DNA of 64,000 nucleotides. Origin: Paralithodes platypus (Eukaryota > Arthropoda > Malacostraca > Decapoda > Lithodidae). Positions 32,367 through 43,375 of this stretch are shown here, in pieces. The stretch's first letter is position 1; the number at the start of each line of letters is the position of its first letter. Under the pieces are notes generated by a model. The model made no database searches, had not been told where the DNA came from, and saw nothing but the letters and a program-made list of their open reading frames with translations. The translations under genes were made by a program, and so were the position numbers. The DNA lies in assembly GCA_032716605.1 (NCBI GenBank), contig CM064523.1, forward strand, positions 39,064,026-39,128,025. The letters are read 5' to 3'.

Positions 32367-34056
32367 GAGAGAGTCGAAAGATGGAGGGAGTACTTCAGTG
32401 AGTTGCTAAATGAAAGGAATGAAGAGCCAGCAAACATAGCTGGATATGGTATGGGAGGGAGAAGAAGAGAAGTAGTGGAGGAGGAGGTGGGGATCAGGAG
32501 GTCAGAAGTGTGGGAAGCCATGAAAAGAGTGAAGTTGGGGAAAGCACCAGGAACAGATGGAGTGTGTGGGGAAATGTTGAGGTATGGTGGTGAGATAGTG
32601 ATAGAATGGGTATGGAAAATGTGCAAACTAGCATGGGAGAAGGGGAGTGCACCCGATGACTGGAAGACTGGCATAATAGTCCCCCTATATAAGGGCAAAG
32701 GGGAAAGAGGAGTGTGTGGTAACCACCGAGGAATATGTCTTCTAAGCGTAGTAGGGAAGGTATACAGTAGGGTAGTGATTGAGAGAGTGAGAGTGAGAAC
32801 GGAGAAATGGATAGGCGACGAGCAGGGAGGTTTTAGGAAGGGAAGAGGATGTGTAGATCAGATTTTTACCCTGAATTGTGTTGTGGAGAAGTATCTGGAG
32901 AAGAAACAAAAGGTGTATGTTGCCTTTATGGACTTGGAGAAGGCCTATGACAGAGTGGATAGAGAAGGTTTGTGGAAAGTACTTAGAATATACGGAGTAG
33001 AGGGCAAGTTGCTGAAAGCAGTGAAGAGCATGTATGAGGGTGCAAAGGCGGCAGTACGTGTGGAGAGTGAGCAGAGCGAGTTCTTTGACCTGAATGTTGG
33101 TTTGAAACAGGGGTGTGTGATGTCCCCGTGGTTGTTTACTGTATATATGGATGGAGTTATGAAAGAAATACTATCAAGAGCAGTGGATGTTGGTGTATCG
33201 CTGAAAAGGGAGGGAATTGAGTGGAAGCTACCTATACTGCTGTTTGCGGATGATACAGTTCTGATGAGTGATAATGAATGGGAGTTGCAGGGTCTGGTAA
33301 ATGAGTTTGGAACAGTGTGCGAAAAACGGAATTTGAAGGTAAATACGGGGAAGAGCAAGGTTATGGTCTTCGAAAGGGGTGAAGTCACAGAGTGTGAGGT
33401 GAAGCTGAACGGTCAGGCTATGGAGATCGTCAACTCTTTTAAGTATCTGGGCAGTGTGTTGAGTAAAGATGGGACGATGGATGAAGAGGTGCGGGAGAGG
33501 GTACAACAGGGGAAGAGGGTTGTTGGAACGCTAAAAGCAGTAACAAGAAATAGGGTGGTCAGTATGGAAGTGAAGAAGTCCTTGCATGACAGTGTGGTAA
33601 TCCCGACACTGACTTACGGAAGCGAAGCATGGACGTTGGTTGAGAGACTCAGACCAAGAGTGAGAGCAGTGGAAATGAATTACTTAAGGAGTGCGTGCGG
33701 AGTTACATGGAGGGATAGACAGACTAATGAGGAAGTAAGAAGGAGGTGTGGTGTGGAGGTAGATGTGCTGGAAAGTGTGAAAAGGAACAACTTGAGATGG
33801 TTCGGCCATATGGAACGTATGGAAAGCGAAAGAATGACTAAGAGGGTGTACGAGAGCGAGGTGGAGGGACAGAGGGGGAGAGGTAGACCGAATATGAGGT
33901 GGAAGGATGGAGTGAGGAACTACATGAACGAAGGCGGTGCTGGTTGGGGGGAGGGGCGTCGACTGACTGGGGACAGAGGTGCATGGGGGCGGTTCGTTCG
34001 TGGCCACCCCTTCTGGGATCACGGCGTCAGGCAATAGATAGATAGATAGATAGAAT
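32367..34056 (+). mobile_element. LINE family 1, copy B (longest copy)
   Basis: A 5'-truncated non-LTR retrotransposon with the RT frame open from about 32,370 (ERVERWREYFSELLNERNEE) to the terminal stop at 34,037. It ends in (ATAG)n at 34,035-34,056. AGAATA occurs at both edges (about 32,362 and 34,053), a possible short target duplication. The endonuclease region is absent. The C-terminal half is nearly identical to copy C and closely related to copy D, showing recent amplification. Confidence 0.9.
32403..34037 (+). CDS. LINE reverse transcriptase (N-truncated ORF2-type protein)
   Basis: 544 codons from the first ATG, with element sequence in frame upstream to about 32,370. RT blocks in order: GKAPGTDGVCGEML, PDDWKTGIIVPLYKGKG, NHRGICLLSVVGKVYSRVV, EQGGFRKGRGCVDQIF, VAFMDLEKAYDRVDREGLW, GLKQGCVMSPWLFTVYMDG and the catalytic LFADDTVLM (near 33,240). 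Thumb and C-terminal parts follow (GKSKVMVFERG, FKYLGS, YGSEAWTLVERL). The end has a LRWFGHMERM then GRGRPNMRWKDG region common in RTE/CR1-type arthropod LINEs. It would synthesise cDNA by target-primed reverse transcription. The active site is intact, but the missing endonuclease makes it non-autonomous. Confidence 0.88.
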   Translation: MLNERNEEPANIAGYGMGGRRREVVEEEVGIRRSEVWEAMKRVKLGKAPGTDGVCGEMLRYGGEIVIEWVWKMCKLAWEKGSAPDDWKTGIIVPLYKGKGERGVCGNHRGICLLSVVGKVYSRVVIERVRVRTEKWIGDEQGGFRKGRGCVDQIFTLNCVVEKYLEKKQKVYVAFMDLEKAYDRVDREGLWKVLRIYGVEGKLLKAVKSMYEGAKAAVRVESEQSEFFDLNVGLKQGCVMSPWLFTVYMDGVMKEILSRAVDVGVSLKREGIEWKLPILLFADDTVLMSDNEWELQGLVNEFGTVCEKRNLKVNTGKSKVMVFERGEVTECEVKLNGQAMEIVNSFKYLGSVLSKDGTMDEEVRERVQQGKRVVGTLKAVTRNRVVSMEVKKSLHDSVVIPTLTYGSEAWTLVERLRPRVRAVEMNYLRSACGVTWRDRQTNEEVRRRCGVEVDVLESVKRNNLRWFGHMERMESERMTKRVYESEVEGQRGRGRPNMRWKDGVRNYMNEGGAGWGEGRRLTGDRGAWGRFVRGHPFWDHGVRQ

Positions 34057-34765
34057 AATAAATCTGTGAAACTTATTTCCAATAAATAATGTTTATAAAG
34101 TAATTGCAATTTGGAAAAACATACCTACAAAATGCATTAATTAACAATATAATGACCTTGTGACAACTACCAAGTCATAATTCTAATGGTACCAGTATGT
34201 TATTTATCAAAATAAAAAATTAAAGCATTATATATTAAATTTTCATAATAATGTACGACTTTGAAGCTTAATTAGATTTTGACCGAGAACTCTGATGATA
34301 ATCTCTTTACTAATAATTTGCCTACAATGTCATATTATCATATTATACTTTAGTAATCATTAGGTAAAGTTATACAATATATAAGTACCCTGTGCGACAC
34401 ATTTGGTTACTGAAGAAAGTTTCTTTTTCTTTTTTCTTTTTTGGGCAGTGCAATCGCCTACTGTCAGCAAATATAAGGACAAATAATGTTATCGTGCATC
34501 ATAATGAACCCCTTCAGCATACCAGGATGCATACTGTCCTATTATTTTGGCTATTATAAGACGGTTTTAATAAGATTGGAAAGGATCTGATGGAGCCCAC
34601 CTTGGTTGAGCTAGGGGTGAGACACGGATCCCGTTCTGGACGGTGTCTCACACGGAATATTACAAGGCAACACAGACAACAACATGAAACCTAAAAAAAA
34701 ACTTTGACTCCCAAGATGCAGTCCGTACATTGCTTACTTTATAAAATGCAATTGTTACAACTCCA
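34057..34765. other. Non-coding stretch, nothing recognised
   Basis: AT-rich spacer between two LINE copies; no open frame or terminus identified. Confidence 0.45.
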
Positions 34766-36985
34766 TTTTCTATTTTTTTGTATATGTCAGTGAGGGACAC
34801 AAAAGGCAGAACTGCCTGTAGCGAGTGCCTCCCAATAATTGAAAGAGTGACAGGGCCAAAATCAAGGGACGTTCGAGCCAAAATGCCTGGACACACGGAG
34901 TTTGAGGCAATTTAAGTCATAGGAGAAGGGAAAGACTGATTCTGGGAGCGAGTTCCAGAGCTCAGCTGTTGAATAGAAGAAAGACTAAGAGTAATGTTTC
35001 ACTCTTGGGTTGGTGAGTTGCACAGAGTAGGTGTGGGATTGTGTTGCAAGACCGTAGAGGAAGTGGTATACTCTGGGAGAGCTCTGAGGAGCACTGATTA
35101 TTGTAGTAGCGATAGAATAGCGAGAGATGCAACATTGCGGCGAAGAGAGAGAGTTTGCAGAGAGTTGGTGAGTGGGCGGAAATTAATGATACGAAAGGCC
35201 TTCCTTTCTACTTTGTCTAGGAGTGCTGTGTTAGAGGATCCTCCCCACACATGTGAACAATACTCAATACAAGGACGCACTGTGCCCTTGTACAGAGCAA
35301 GAAACTGTGCAGGGGAAAACAACCCCTTGAGGCAGTTGAGCACACTCAGGAAGACTGGTAATGTGGTCCTTCCAAGTGAGAGCAGAAGAAAGAGAGACAC
35401 CAAGAATATTGAGAGAAGATGAAGGATTGATTTTTGTATTGTTGAAGAATGAGGGATAGTCCTCTGGGAGTTCCGAACGGGTAGATAGATGGAGAAATTG
35501 GGTTTTGGAAGCATTATAGACAACAAGGTTTTCTCTGACCCAATTGGAAATCGTAGTTAGATCAGAAGATAAGTGTTGCATGGGTTCATTATGTTTGTTT
35601 TTGAGGGATTGCTGGCTGGGGCATTCTGGAAAACTAATTGAGTAATGTAAATTAGAGTCATCTGCGTATAAATGGATGGGACTGGAGGTACAGTTGAGAA
35701 GATAATTTATGAAAATTAAAAAGAGAATAGGAGACAAGACAGATCCCTGAGGAACACCGAAGTTGATAGGATGAGGAAGTGAGCGATGGCTGGCCACAAC
35801 CGCAGCTATGGAACGGCCGGAAAGGAAATTAGAGACAAAGGCACAGATAAAGGGATAGAATTCTGAAGGAGGGTAGTTTATAAATTAAAGACTAGTGCCA
35901 GACTCCATCGAAGGCCTTCGATATGTCTAGTGCAATAGAAAAGGTCTCACCGAAGTCCTGAAAGGAGGATGACCAAGAGTTAGTAAGGTATGAAAGAAGA
36001 TCACCAGTAGAGCGGTCCTTAAAGAAGCCATACTGGCAATCTGAGAGCAGATTATGAGAATAGAAATACTTAAGAAATTTGGAAGCAAGAATAGTTTCAA
36101 AAACTTTAGAGATACAAGAGATGAGAGCAATTGGACGATAGTTGGAGGTCTGAGAGCGGTCACCCTTCTTTGGGACAGGTTGAATGAGAGCAAACTTCCA
36201 GCATGAAGGGAAGATGTTAGAGGAGAGACAGAGACGAAAGAGTTTGCCTAGGCAGGGAGTCAGCACGGAAGCACAGTTTTTGTAGTACAACAGGAGGAAC
36301 ACCGTCCGGACCGTACGCCTTCTTAGTATTAAGCCCAGAGAGGATAGAAAGTACATCTTTAGAAGACATTAGGATATTAGACATAAGTAGGAGAGAGGGG
36401 GGTGGAGATGGAAGAATAGCACCGGAATCATCCAAGGTGGAGTTTCTAGCAAAAGTTTGAGCGAAGAGTTCAGCTTTGTAAGAGGAAGAAGTGATGGTTG
36501 TGCCATCGGAGTGAAAAAGGGGAGGGAAAGACAAGGAAGACAAATTGTTGGAGAAGTTTTTGGCTAGATGCCAGAAAGCTTGGGAAGAGCTAGAGTTAGA
36601 TAGTTCAGTACATTTATTATTAAAGAAAGAGTGCTTGGCAAGTCGAAGAACAGATTTTGCTTGATTCTGGGCAGAAAAATAGGAAGAAGGAGATTCTTGA
36701 GCTTTAAGGCGTCGGTACCGTTTGAATGCTTCCTCCTTGTTGTGGACAGCAGTAGAACAAGCGTGAGTAAACCCAAATTTGTTTGCAATAGTCTAAGAGA
36801 AAGAAAATGGAATGTACGCTTCCATGCCCGATAGGATTACCTCGATAATGCGTTCAGCCCTCTCCGAGAGTCCTCGGCCATGGTAGCAGAAGTCATTCGA
36901 TGGGAAATCAAAGAAGTTCTGCCGAAGACCCTCCCAGTTGGCTGCGCCAAAGTGACACCAGCGCCGCCGGCTGGGAGGATCGGGT
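34766..36985 (-). mobile_element. Jockey-type LINE copy 2, 5'-truncated
   Basis: Minus-strand order: pre-RT linker (36,985-36,800, NWEGLRQNFFDFPSND and GMEAYIPFSFS), then RT entry with KKAYGPDGVPPVVLQ (36,543-36,217). RT continues with ASKFLKYFYSHNLLSDCQYG and the FSIALDISKAFDGVWH block (36,356-35,892), INFGVPQGSVLSPILF and the catalytic YADD (35,657-35,668), then a C-terminus with YSCHVWGGSS-type sequence (35,526-35,098). The 3' end is A-rich at about 34,770. Same family as 23.45-25.99 kb. Frame breaks make it inactive. It joins directly to PLE sequence at about 36,986. Confidence 0.88.
35264..35797 (-). pseudogene. Jockey-type LINE RT catalytic segment (YADD intact)
   Basis: 177 codons: HPINFGVPQGSVLSPILFLI (RT motif B), SPIHLYADDSNLHYS (motif C), then the thumb SDLTTISNWVRENLV and NILGVSLSSALTWKDH. 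The frame ends in the C-terminal domain, which continues in another frame to 35,098. The catalytic Asp pair is retained, unlike in the plus-strand copy at 25 kb. Confidence 0.85.
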
Positions 36986-36987
36986 GG

Positions 36988-38265
36988 CCTTTTCGCCAAC
37001 TTCTATATGGGATCTGTTGGAAGGGGAACTCCTCTCTACTAGCCGCCCCTCCATCTACAGTACATACGTGGATGATATATTCGTGCGGGTGAGGGACCTA
37101 CTGGAACTGCAGGACCTATCAGCATTTCATCACCGCATCTGGGTTAAACTTCACCTTCGAAGAATCCACCAATGGATAACTCTCATTCCTCGATGTCCTT
37201 GTAACCGCCAAAAAACAACAGCTTCAGAACCAATGTATACACCAAACCCACCAACTCCCGAATTTGTTTAAACAGGGAGAGTGAATGCCCTCCGAGATAT
37301 CTCTGCTCTACCATCAACGCCTACATCAGGAGGGCCATCTCTCATTGCACCAGTTGGAAGGACACCCACACCAAACTTGACCGCCTCACCCAAGTCCTAA
37401 AAAACAACGGCTACAGTAACTCCAATGGCCAACTGTGACTCCAACAAGCCATAAATAAACACCTAGAAAAATGGTACACAGATGAACCCACTACCCCAAT
37501 GATGACATCAAGATCTACTACAGGAACCACATGTCCTCCGAGCATAAAGCTTATGAAGCAATAATGCGAGACATACTAAAGAAAAACGTGCTCTCCACCA
37601 ACCCCGAGCAGCAAATTAAACTCATTATTTACAATATGTTTAGAAAAACCTCCCACCTCCTTCTCCGTAACCGACCTGCCCTCACCAAAACGTCTCTACA
37701 GGAAGACGACGTCATCTACCGCAACAATGTGGACTGAGGGACACATTCTTAAATCGGGATGACGTGGAGACGACTGACAAGACGTTTTTCTATGCATCTC
37801 TAAAATGGCGCCATAAAAACACTACAAAGCCCCCTTCCACCAGACCCTCACTCGACCAGACCTAGACCAACACACCACCATACTAGACCAAAAAAAAAAC
37901 AGACGCCTATCTTTTCTTGAAGCTATATACATCCAAACTTTTCGCCCCACTTTAAACATACAGGTAGAAGATTTTCATGCCCTCCCTAGCGCTAAACGCC
38001 ACCCCTCCTACTGTAGCGAGACACTCCGCAACACTAGCCCCTCCTCCTATATCACTAGCCAACCAGCGACCTGCCCCCTCTCATCACCTGACCACCTCCA
38101 GCCAATCTGAAACCGCCACCCCAATTGTACGCCCGCCCCTACCTCTCTCAGGTCAACCTCGGATCACACCAATCCCTACATAAACCCAGAGAACTTCACA
38201 TCAAACTATTAATTATTCCAACCGGAAGATTCAAACATCTATCTCTGAAACGTCGTCACACATAG
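36988..38265 (+). mobile_element. Penelope-like element, tandem copy 1 (3' part only)
   Basis: Begins inside RT at the LFANFYMGS block, with the catalytic tetrad YVDD at 37,075-37,086. It continues through the linker (MSSEHKAYEAIMRDILKKN, QIKLIIYNMFRK) and a decayed GIY-YIG region, where the Tyr of YIG has become a TAA stop. It ends with a decayed hammerhead-like motif at 38,223-38,256. Multiple stops. It is followed head-to-tail by copy 2, the tandem arrangement usual for PLEs. Confidence 0.8.
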
Positions 38266-38475
38266 GCCAACTACTGCAGAACATCAACGAAGACCAGATA
38301 AAATTAGTTAGACACATTGAAAACAAATAATAATAAACTTACTAATGTTGAAATTGCTATCTCATTTAACCTTGTTTGCCTTATTGAAAATATCCTCCCT
38401 GGCTACACAAACCTAAAATTACACAACGAGAATGCCATACACCGATACTCTACACTCTAGTTCCGGAGAGAGCTG

Positions 38476-39036
38476 GTGGAGTATGAAACTACAGAGACAA
38501 AAAAACTAACAGCAAAAAACCTACAGAAGGAGCACGATGCCCTCACTAAGAAATGGAATATTGAAACCGTCCCCGACCACATCAAGACACAAATCAATGG
38601 GAAGCTGACCAACCTACGAGAGCAACACAGCTGCAGCACAGAAAGCACTGCAATCAAGAAACTATCAAAGTTATACGGAGGTAACATCAAACTCCCAAGA
38701 CCCACAAAAGGATACATCAACTTAACCAACTTAGAATTAAAACCCAACCAAGAAGATCTACTAAATAAAGGATTAAACTGCCACTACCAGACTAAACCCC
38801 GACCCCACAGTAAGCGCCTCAAGAATGAAGTAATGCTCAACGACATCCAAAAACTCGAAAAAGCCGGAACTGTCAAGATCTCACCGGACCTACAACCCTC
38901 CCTACTAGCTGAAGCTTCCAGAAGAAGAGGCTCCTCCTATAGCAAGATCATTAATAAGAGACACATCCAAGCAGCTAAACAACTACAGGAAAATAAGGAG
39001 ATCATCAGACGCACAGCTGACAAAACAGCCAACTAA
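38476..39036 (+). pseudogene. PLE N-terminal protein segment
   Basis: 186 codons. Charged, helix-rich sequence with KLPRPTKGYINLTNLELKPN and HSKRLKNEVMLNDIQKLEKA, ending RRTADKTAN before a TAA. This block precedes RT in PLEs and ends in the ADK motif. It belongs in frame with sequence upstream across a TAG at about 38,459. Confidence 0.7.
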
Positions 39037-39510
39037 GTTATCCACATCAACGAAGAATACTTAAGAAAAATGGACAACTTACTGAGTGACAAATCAAAAT
39101 TCAAAAGAATCATGAGAAACCCCACCGAGGAGATAAAGAAGTAAGTCAACACCACAATCACCGCCATAAATGCCAAATTTGGGGGATTACACCTTAAGAA
39201 ACTTACCGGCAAATTCTCCACTGGTTATGCCTACGGCACCAAAAAGACCCACAAGCCAGGTAATCCTCTCCGCCCCATAATCTCCCAGATTCCTACCGCC
39301 ACCTACCAAACCGCCAAAATCCTCAACCAACTCTTGACTCCATACACACCTAGCAGATACAGCACCTCATCCTCCACCGACTTCCTAGAAATACTAAGAC
39401 GCCCCCCACAGTGACAATCATATCATTGTATATTTGGATGTGGAAAGCCTGTTCACTGAAGTACCAGTAGACAAGACTACATCCTAAAACATGTATACCA
39501 CACCACGCCC

Positions 39511-39939
39511 ATGGACATTCCGGAGAAAGCACTGAAGGCACTGCTCGAGATCTGCATGAAAGAGACCCCCTTCACCTGCCCAAGAAGTAACATGTACCAA
39601 CAGATAGATGGCGTTGCCATGGGTAGCCCTCATGGTGTCCTCTTCGCCAACTTCTACATGGGATCTGTTAAAGAGGAACTCCTCTCTACTAGCCTCCCCT
39701 CCATCTACTGTACATATGTGGATGATAATTATATTTGTGTGGGTGAGGGACCTACAGGAACTGCAGGACCTATGGCAGCGCTTCATCACTGCATCTGGGT
39801 TAAACTTCACCTTCGTAGAATCCACCAATGTACAATTCCCCTTCCTCGATGTCCTTGTAACCGCAAACAAAAACAGCTTCAGAACCAACGTATACACCAA
39901 ACCCACCAACTTCAGAATTTGTCTAAACGGGGAGGGTGA
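39511..39939 (+). pseudogene. PLE reverse transcriptase catalytic segment
   Basis: 142 codons covering PEKALKALLEICMKETPFTC, the motif B block QIDGVAMGSPHGVLFANFYM and TYVDDNYICVGEG with the catalytic aspartates. Frameshifts follow; the expected continuation is in the overlapping frame 39,608-40,042. It is homologous to the start of tandem copy 1. Confidence 0.8.
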
Positions 39940-40045
39940 ATGCCCTCAGAGATATTTCCGCTCTACCATCAACACCTACGTCAGGAGAGGCTCTCCCATT
40001 GCACCAGTTGGAAGGAAACCCACACCGAACTTGACCGCCTAACCC

Positions 40046-40498
40046 AATGGGAAGATATTATTGGGATGGAAGTCATGCTGTACCTAGTATCAGTGCATTA
40101 CCACAAACACCACCGAAACGCCAAATAAATACACTCATTGTTCCCTGATTAAATAGGACTGTATGTATATTCCCATATTCAAACTATGCTATAGGGGGGC
40201 AAAGCCTGGTGAGTTAATTGCTCAATAGTTGGCTTTCTGAGAGTGAGGGTCCAAGTCTAGGGGGTTAGACAGTGAAGCACTGGATTGAGGCAGCTTCAGA
40301 GATGGGGCTGCTTCGAGCCTTGGGTGAGCAACTAAGCCCCATGCATCCTGTGGAGGCAAGATGGCAGGGGCTGGTTGCAGCTAAAAGTGCTTCACATGCC
40401 TCACCACCTAGACTGGAACGAAACCTCACAGGCTTCACCGTTCATAACGGTTGAATTTACAGGCAATTGGAGTAGTTGGAATATAGAAGAAAAAAAAC
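40046..40498 (+). mobile_element. Composite SINE-like repeat, copy 2, inserted in a PLE
   Basis: 453 bp matching 2,641-3,030 end to end, including the AATGGGAAGATATTATTGGG start and the A-rich tail. Tandem PLE copy 1 shows the uninterrupted PLE sequence (about 37,385-37,410). This copy is longer than copy 1 in its middle, holding AGGCAAGATGGCAG, which the poly(A) copy at 45.4 kb also has. Confidence 0.85.
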
Positions 40499-40870
40499 AA
40501 TGGCTACAGTACCTCCGATGTCCAACAAGTCATCAATAAACACCTAGACAAATGGTACACCGATGACCCTACTACCCCCATCGATAACATCAATATCTAC
40601 TACAGGAACCACATGTCCTCCGAGTATAAAACTCATGAGGCAATAATGCGAGACATACAAAAGAAAAACGTACTCCCCACCAACCCCGAGCAGCAAATTA
40701 AACTCATCATTTTGTTATAAGTCTAGAAAAACCTCCCTCCTCCTCCTTCGTAACCGACCTGCCCTCACCAAAACGTCTCTACAGGAAGACCACGTCATCT
40801 ACCGACATACCGGCAACAATGAGGACTGCGGGCCAAATTCTTACATCGGAATGACGCGGACACAAGTGAA

Positions 40871-41245
40871 ATGACGTCTTACTATGCATCTCCAAAATGG
40901 TGCCAAAAAACACACTACAAAGCCCCTTTCTACGAGGCCTTCACTCGACCAGACCTAGACCAACACATCACCATACTAGACCAAGAAAACGACCCCAACC
41001 GCCTAGCTTTCCTTGAAGCTATACACATCCCAACTCTTCGCCCCCCTTTAAACATACAGGTTGAAGATTGTCAGACCTTCCCCAGCACTAAACGCCACTC
41101 CTCCTACAGTAGCGAGACATCGTCCTCGACCCTAGCCCCTCCTTCTTTATCACTACCCAACCAGCGACCTGGCCCCTCTCATCACTACCAATTGAGGTCA
41201 ACCTGGCCACCTCTAGCTAATCTGAAGCTGCCACCCCAAGTGTAA
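40871..41245 (+). pseudogene. PLE GIY-YIG C-terminal region
   Basis: The frame contains RPDLDQHITILDQENDPNRL and AFLEAIHIPTLRPPLNIQVE. The Glu in FLEA corresponds to the catalytic Glu and PPLNIQ to the end of the domain. The YIG motif itself (SYIGMT) lies just upstream at about 40,845 in another frame, so the endonuclease is frameshifted. Confidence 0.7.
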
Positions 41246-41337
41246 CCCCGCCCACTATCACTCTCAGGTCAACCTCAGATTACACCGACCCCTACATAAC
41301 CTCGAGAACTTCATGTCAAATCATTAACTATTCCAAC

Positions 41338-41372
41338 CTGAAGATGGAGACAGCTATCTTCGAAACATCGTC
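41338..41372 (+). other. Hammerhead-like motif at the end of PLE copy 2
   Basis: CTGAAGA (41,338-41,344), an extra T, stem GGAGA/TCTTC, then GAAAC (41,362-41,366) with ATC and GTC. GAAAC-ATC-GTC would form the very short stem III reported for PLE hammerheads. The extra base before stem II departs from the canonical core. Confidence 0.45.
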
Positions 41373-41376
41373 AAAC

Positions 41377-41861
41377 TATAGGTTTGAGTCCCGAAGGGAA
41401 GAAGGAAAACAGAATATTTAGTAGTGGCTCCGGAATCATTGACGATGCGCCTTAACATTGTCTATGGCCAATCTTTGAACTCAAGCTTGTCTTTCAAACT
41501 TCAGACCCGGGAGAGATCAAAATACGATTGCCACACATCGTGAGCGAAACTCTCTAAAAAAACACTCACAGACTCATCCTATATGATGTGGGTACCACTA
41601 CTAGAAAAAACTAGCAAAAAATAATGTAAAATCAAAATTAAACTTGATCTTAGCTTTGCGCCACTCATGCGCCTGCTATTTCCGCACTCTTCGCCTCCCT
41701 CATCGAAGCGTTCATTCGTCCCTTAAACTGATATATCAAGACTCTCCAAATATAGCAGATGAATGGGAAGGGGATGGAAGGGAGGGCCAAAATCGTCAAT
41801 GATTCCGGGGCCACTACTAAATATTAGGTTTTCCTTCTTCCCTTCGGGACTCAAACCTATA
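41377..41861. mobile_element. Foldback element with 65-70-bp arms
   Basis: Left arm 41,377-41,446 (GGTTTGAGTCCCGAAGGGAA through GAATCATTGACGATG), right arm 41,794-41,861 inverted. No coding capacity between the arms. It sits exactly at the 3' end of PLE copy 2. A short partial direct copy of the arm follows at 41,862-41,896, and a single arm occurs at 11.73-11.80 kb. Confidence 0.75.
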
Positions 41862-42143
41862 ATTTATTAGTGGCCCCTTCATCATTGACGATGCACCTGA
41901 TATCTCAAGTCTGGAGGGGGACATTCATCAGGAGTATCATAACCACTAACAAATTAATAAGGTTTATAAATAAACATAAAAGAGTTTACAGGCGGCGTCT
42001 TTTAAAGGTTGCCTGTTGTGTAGCACCGTTACGTTTGACAGAACAGTTGGTGTCACCACATAAACTATACATTTTAGCTTAGGAATACATAAATAAATAA
42101 ATATCTCGTCTCTTGGATAATACTGATAATTTGGTGGCTTATA

Positions 42144-43375
42144 TACATATGGCATCTATCTATCTATCTATTGCCTGACGCCGTGATACCCGAAGGGGTG
42201 GCCACGAACGAACCGCCCCCATGCACCTCTGTCCCCAGTCAGTCGACGCCCCTCCCCCCAACCAGCACAGCCTTCGTTCATGTACTTCCTCACTCCATCC
42301 TTCCACCTCATATTCGGTCTACCTCTCCCCCTCTGTCCCTCCACCTCGCTCTCGTACACCCTCTTAGTCATTCTCTCGCTTTCCATACGTTCCATATGGC
42401 CGAACCATCTCAAGTTGTTCCTTTTCACACTTTCCAGCACATCTACCTCCACACCACACCTCCTTCTTACTTCCTCATTAGTCTGTCTATCCCTCCATGT
42501 AACTCCGCACGCACTCCTCAAGTAATTCATTTCCACTGCTCTCACTCTTGGTCTGAGTCTCTCAACCAACGTCCATGCTTCGCTTCCGTAAGTCAGTGTC
42601 GGGATTACCACACTGTCATGCAAGGACTTCTTCACTTCCATACTGACCACCCTATTTCTTGTTACTGCTTTTAGCGTTCCTACAACCCTCTTCCCCTGTT
42701 GTACCCTCTCCCGCACCTCTTCATCCATAGTCCCATCTTTACTCAACACACTGCCCAGATACTTAAAAGAGTTGACGATCTCCATAGCCTGACCGTTCAG
42801 CTTCACCTCACACTCTGTGACTTCACCCCTTTCGAAGACCATAACCTTGCTCTTCCCCGTATTTACCTTCAAATTCCGTTTTTCGCACACTGTTCCAAAC
42901 TCATTTACCAGACCCTGCAACTCCCATTCATTATCACTCATCAGAACTGTATCATCCGCAAACAGCAGTATAGGTAGCTTCCACTCAATTCCCTCCCTTT
43001 TCAGCGATACACCAACATCCACTGCTCTTGATAGTATTTCTTTCATAACTCCATCCATATATACAGTAAACAACCACGGGGACATCACACACCCCTGTTT
43101 CAAACCAACATTCAGGTCAAAGAACTCGCTCTGCTCACTCTCCACACGTACTGCCGCCTTTGCACCCTCATACATGCTCTTCACTGCTTTCAGCAACTTG
43201 CCCTCTACTCCGTATATTCTAAGTACTTTCCACAAACCTTCTCTATCCACTCTGTCATAGGCCTTCTCCAAGTCCATAAAGGCAACATACACCTTTTGTT
43301 TCTTCTCCAGATACTTCTCCACAACACAATTCAGGGTAAAAATCTGATCTACACATCCTCTTCTACATATGGCAT
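42144..43375 (-). mobile_element. LINE family 1, copy C, with 12-bp target duplication
   Basis: The element body is 42,156-43,363 on the minus strand, flanked by TACATATGGCAT at 42,144-42,155 and 43,364-43,375. The 5' truncation starts at the GRGCVDQIFTLN block, and the 3' end is the (ATAG)n tail. It is nearly identical to the corresponding part of copy B, with only a few residue changes at the extreme C-terminus. Confidence 0.95.
42168..43363 (-). CDS. LINE reverse transcriptase, C-terminal two-thirds
   Basis: Uninterrupted frame from the truncation point to the terminal stop, with FMDLEKAYDRVDREG, LKQGCVMSPWLFTVYMDG, LFADDTVLMSDNE and GSEAWTLVERLRPRVRAVEM. Roughly 35 further codons upstream come from flanking DNA and are not part of the protein. 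The frame is open because the insertion is young, not because it is expressed as a functional gene; the fingers domain and endonuclease are absent. Confidence 0.85.

Larger units (their letters stand above)
38266..41380 (+). mobile_element. Penelope-like element, tandem copy 2 (nearly full length, decayed)
   Basis: N-terminal region from about 38,340 (NLKLHNENAIHRYSTL, TAG, FRRELVEYETTETKKL), then 38,476-39,036 (KLPRPTKGYINLTNLEL) and the RT fingers (TADKTAN, GTKKTHKPGNPLRPIISQIP). RT palm follows with QQIDGVAMGSPHGVLFANFY and YVDD at 39,715-39,726, then linker, and GIY-YIG with DCGPNSYIGMTRTQVK near 40,830-40,880. It ends with a hammerhead-like motif at 41,338-41,372. In-frame stops occur near 39,034, 39,141 and 39,413. 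A 453-bp SINE-like repeat interrupts it at 40,046-40,498. Confidence 0.85.

Noticed and set aside
32348..34109. Minus-strand frames opposite LINE copy B
   Set aside because: They are antisense shadows of the RT frame with Ser/Thr/Pro-rich artefact composition; the same shadows appear at the other LINE copies.
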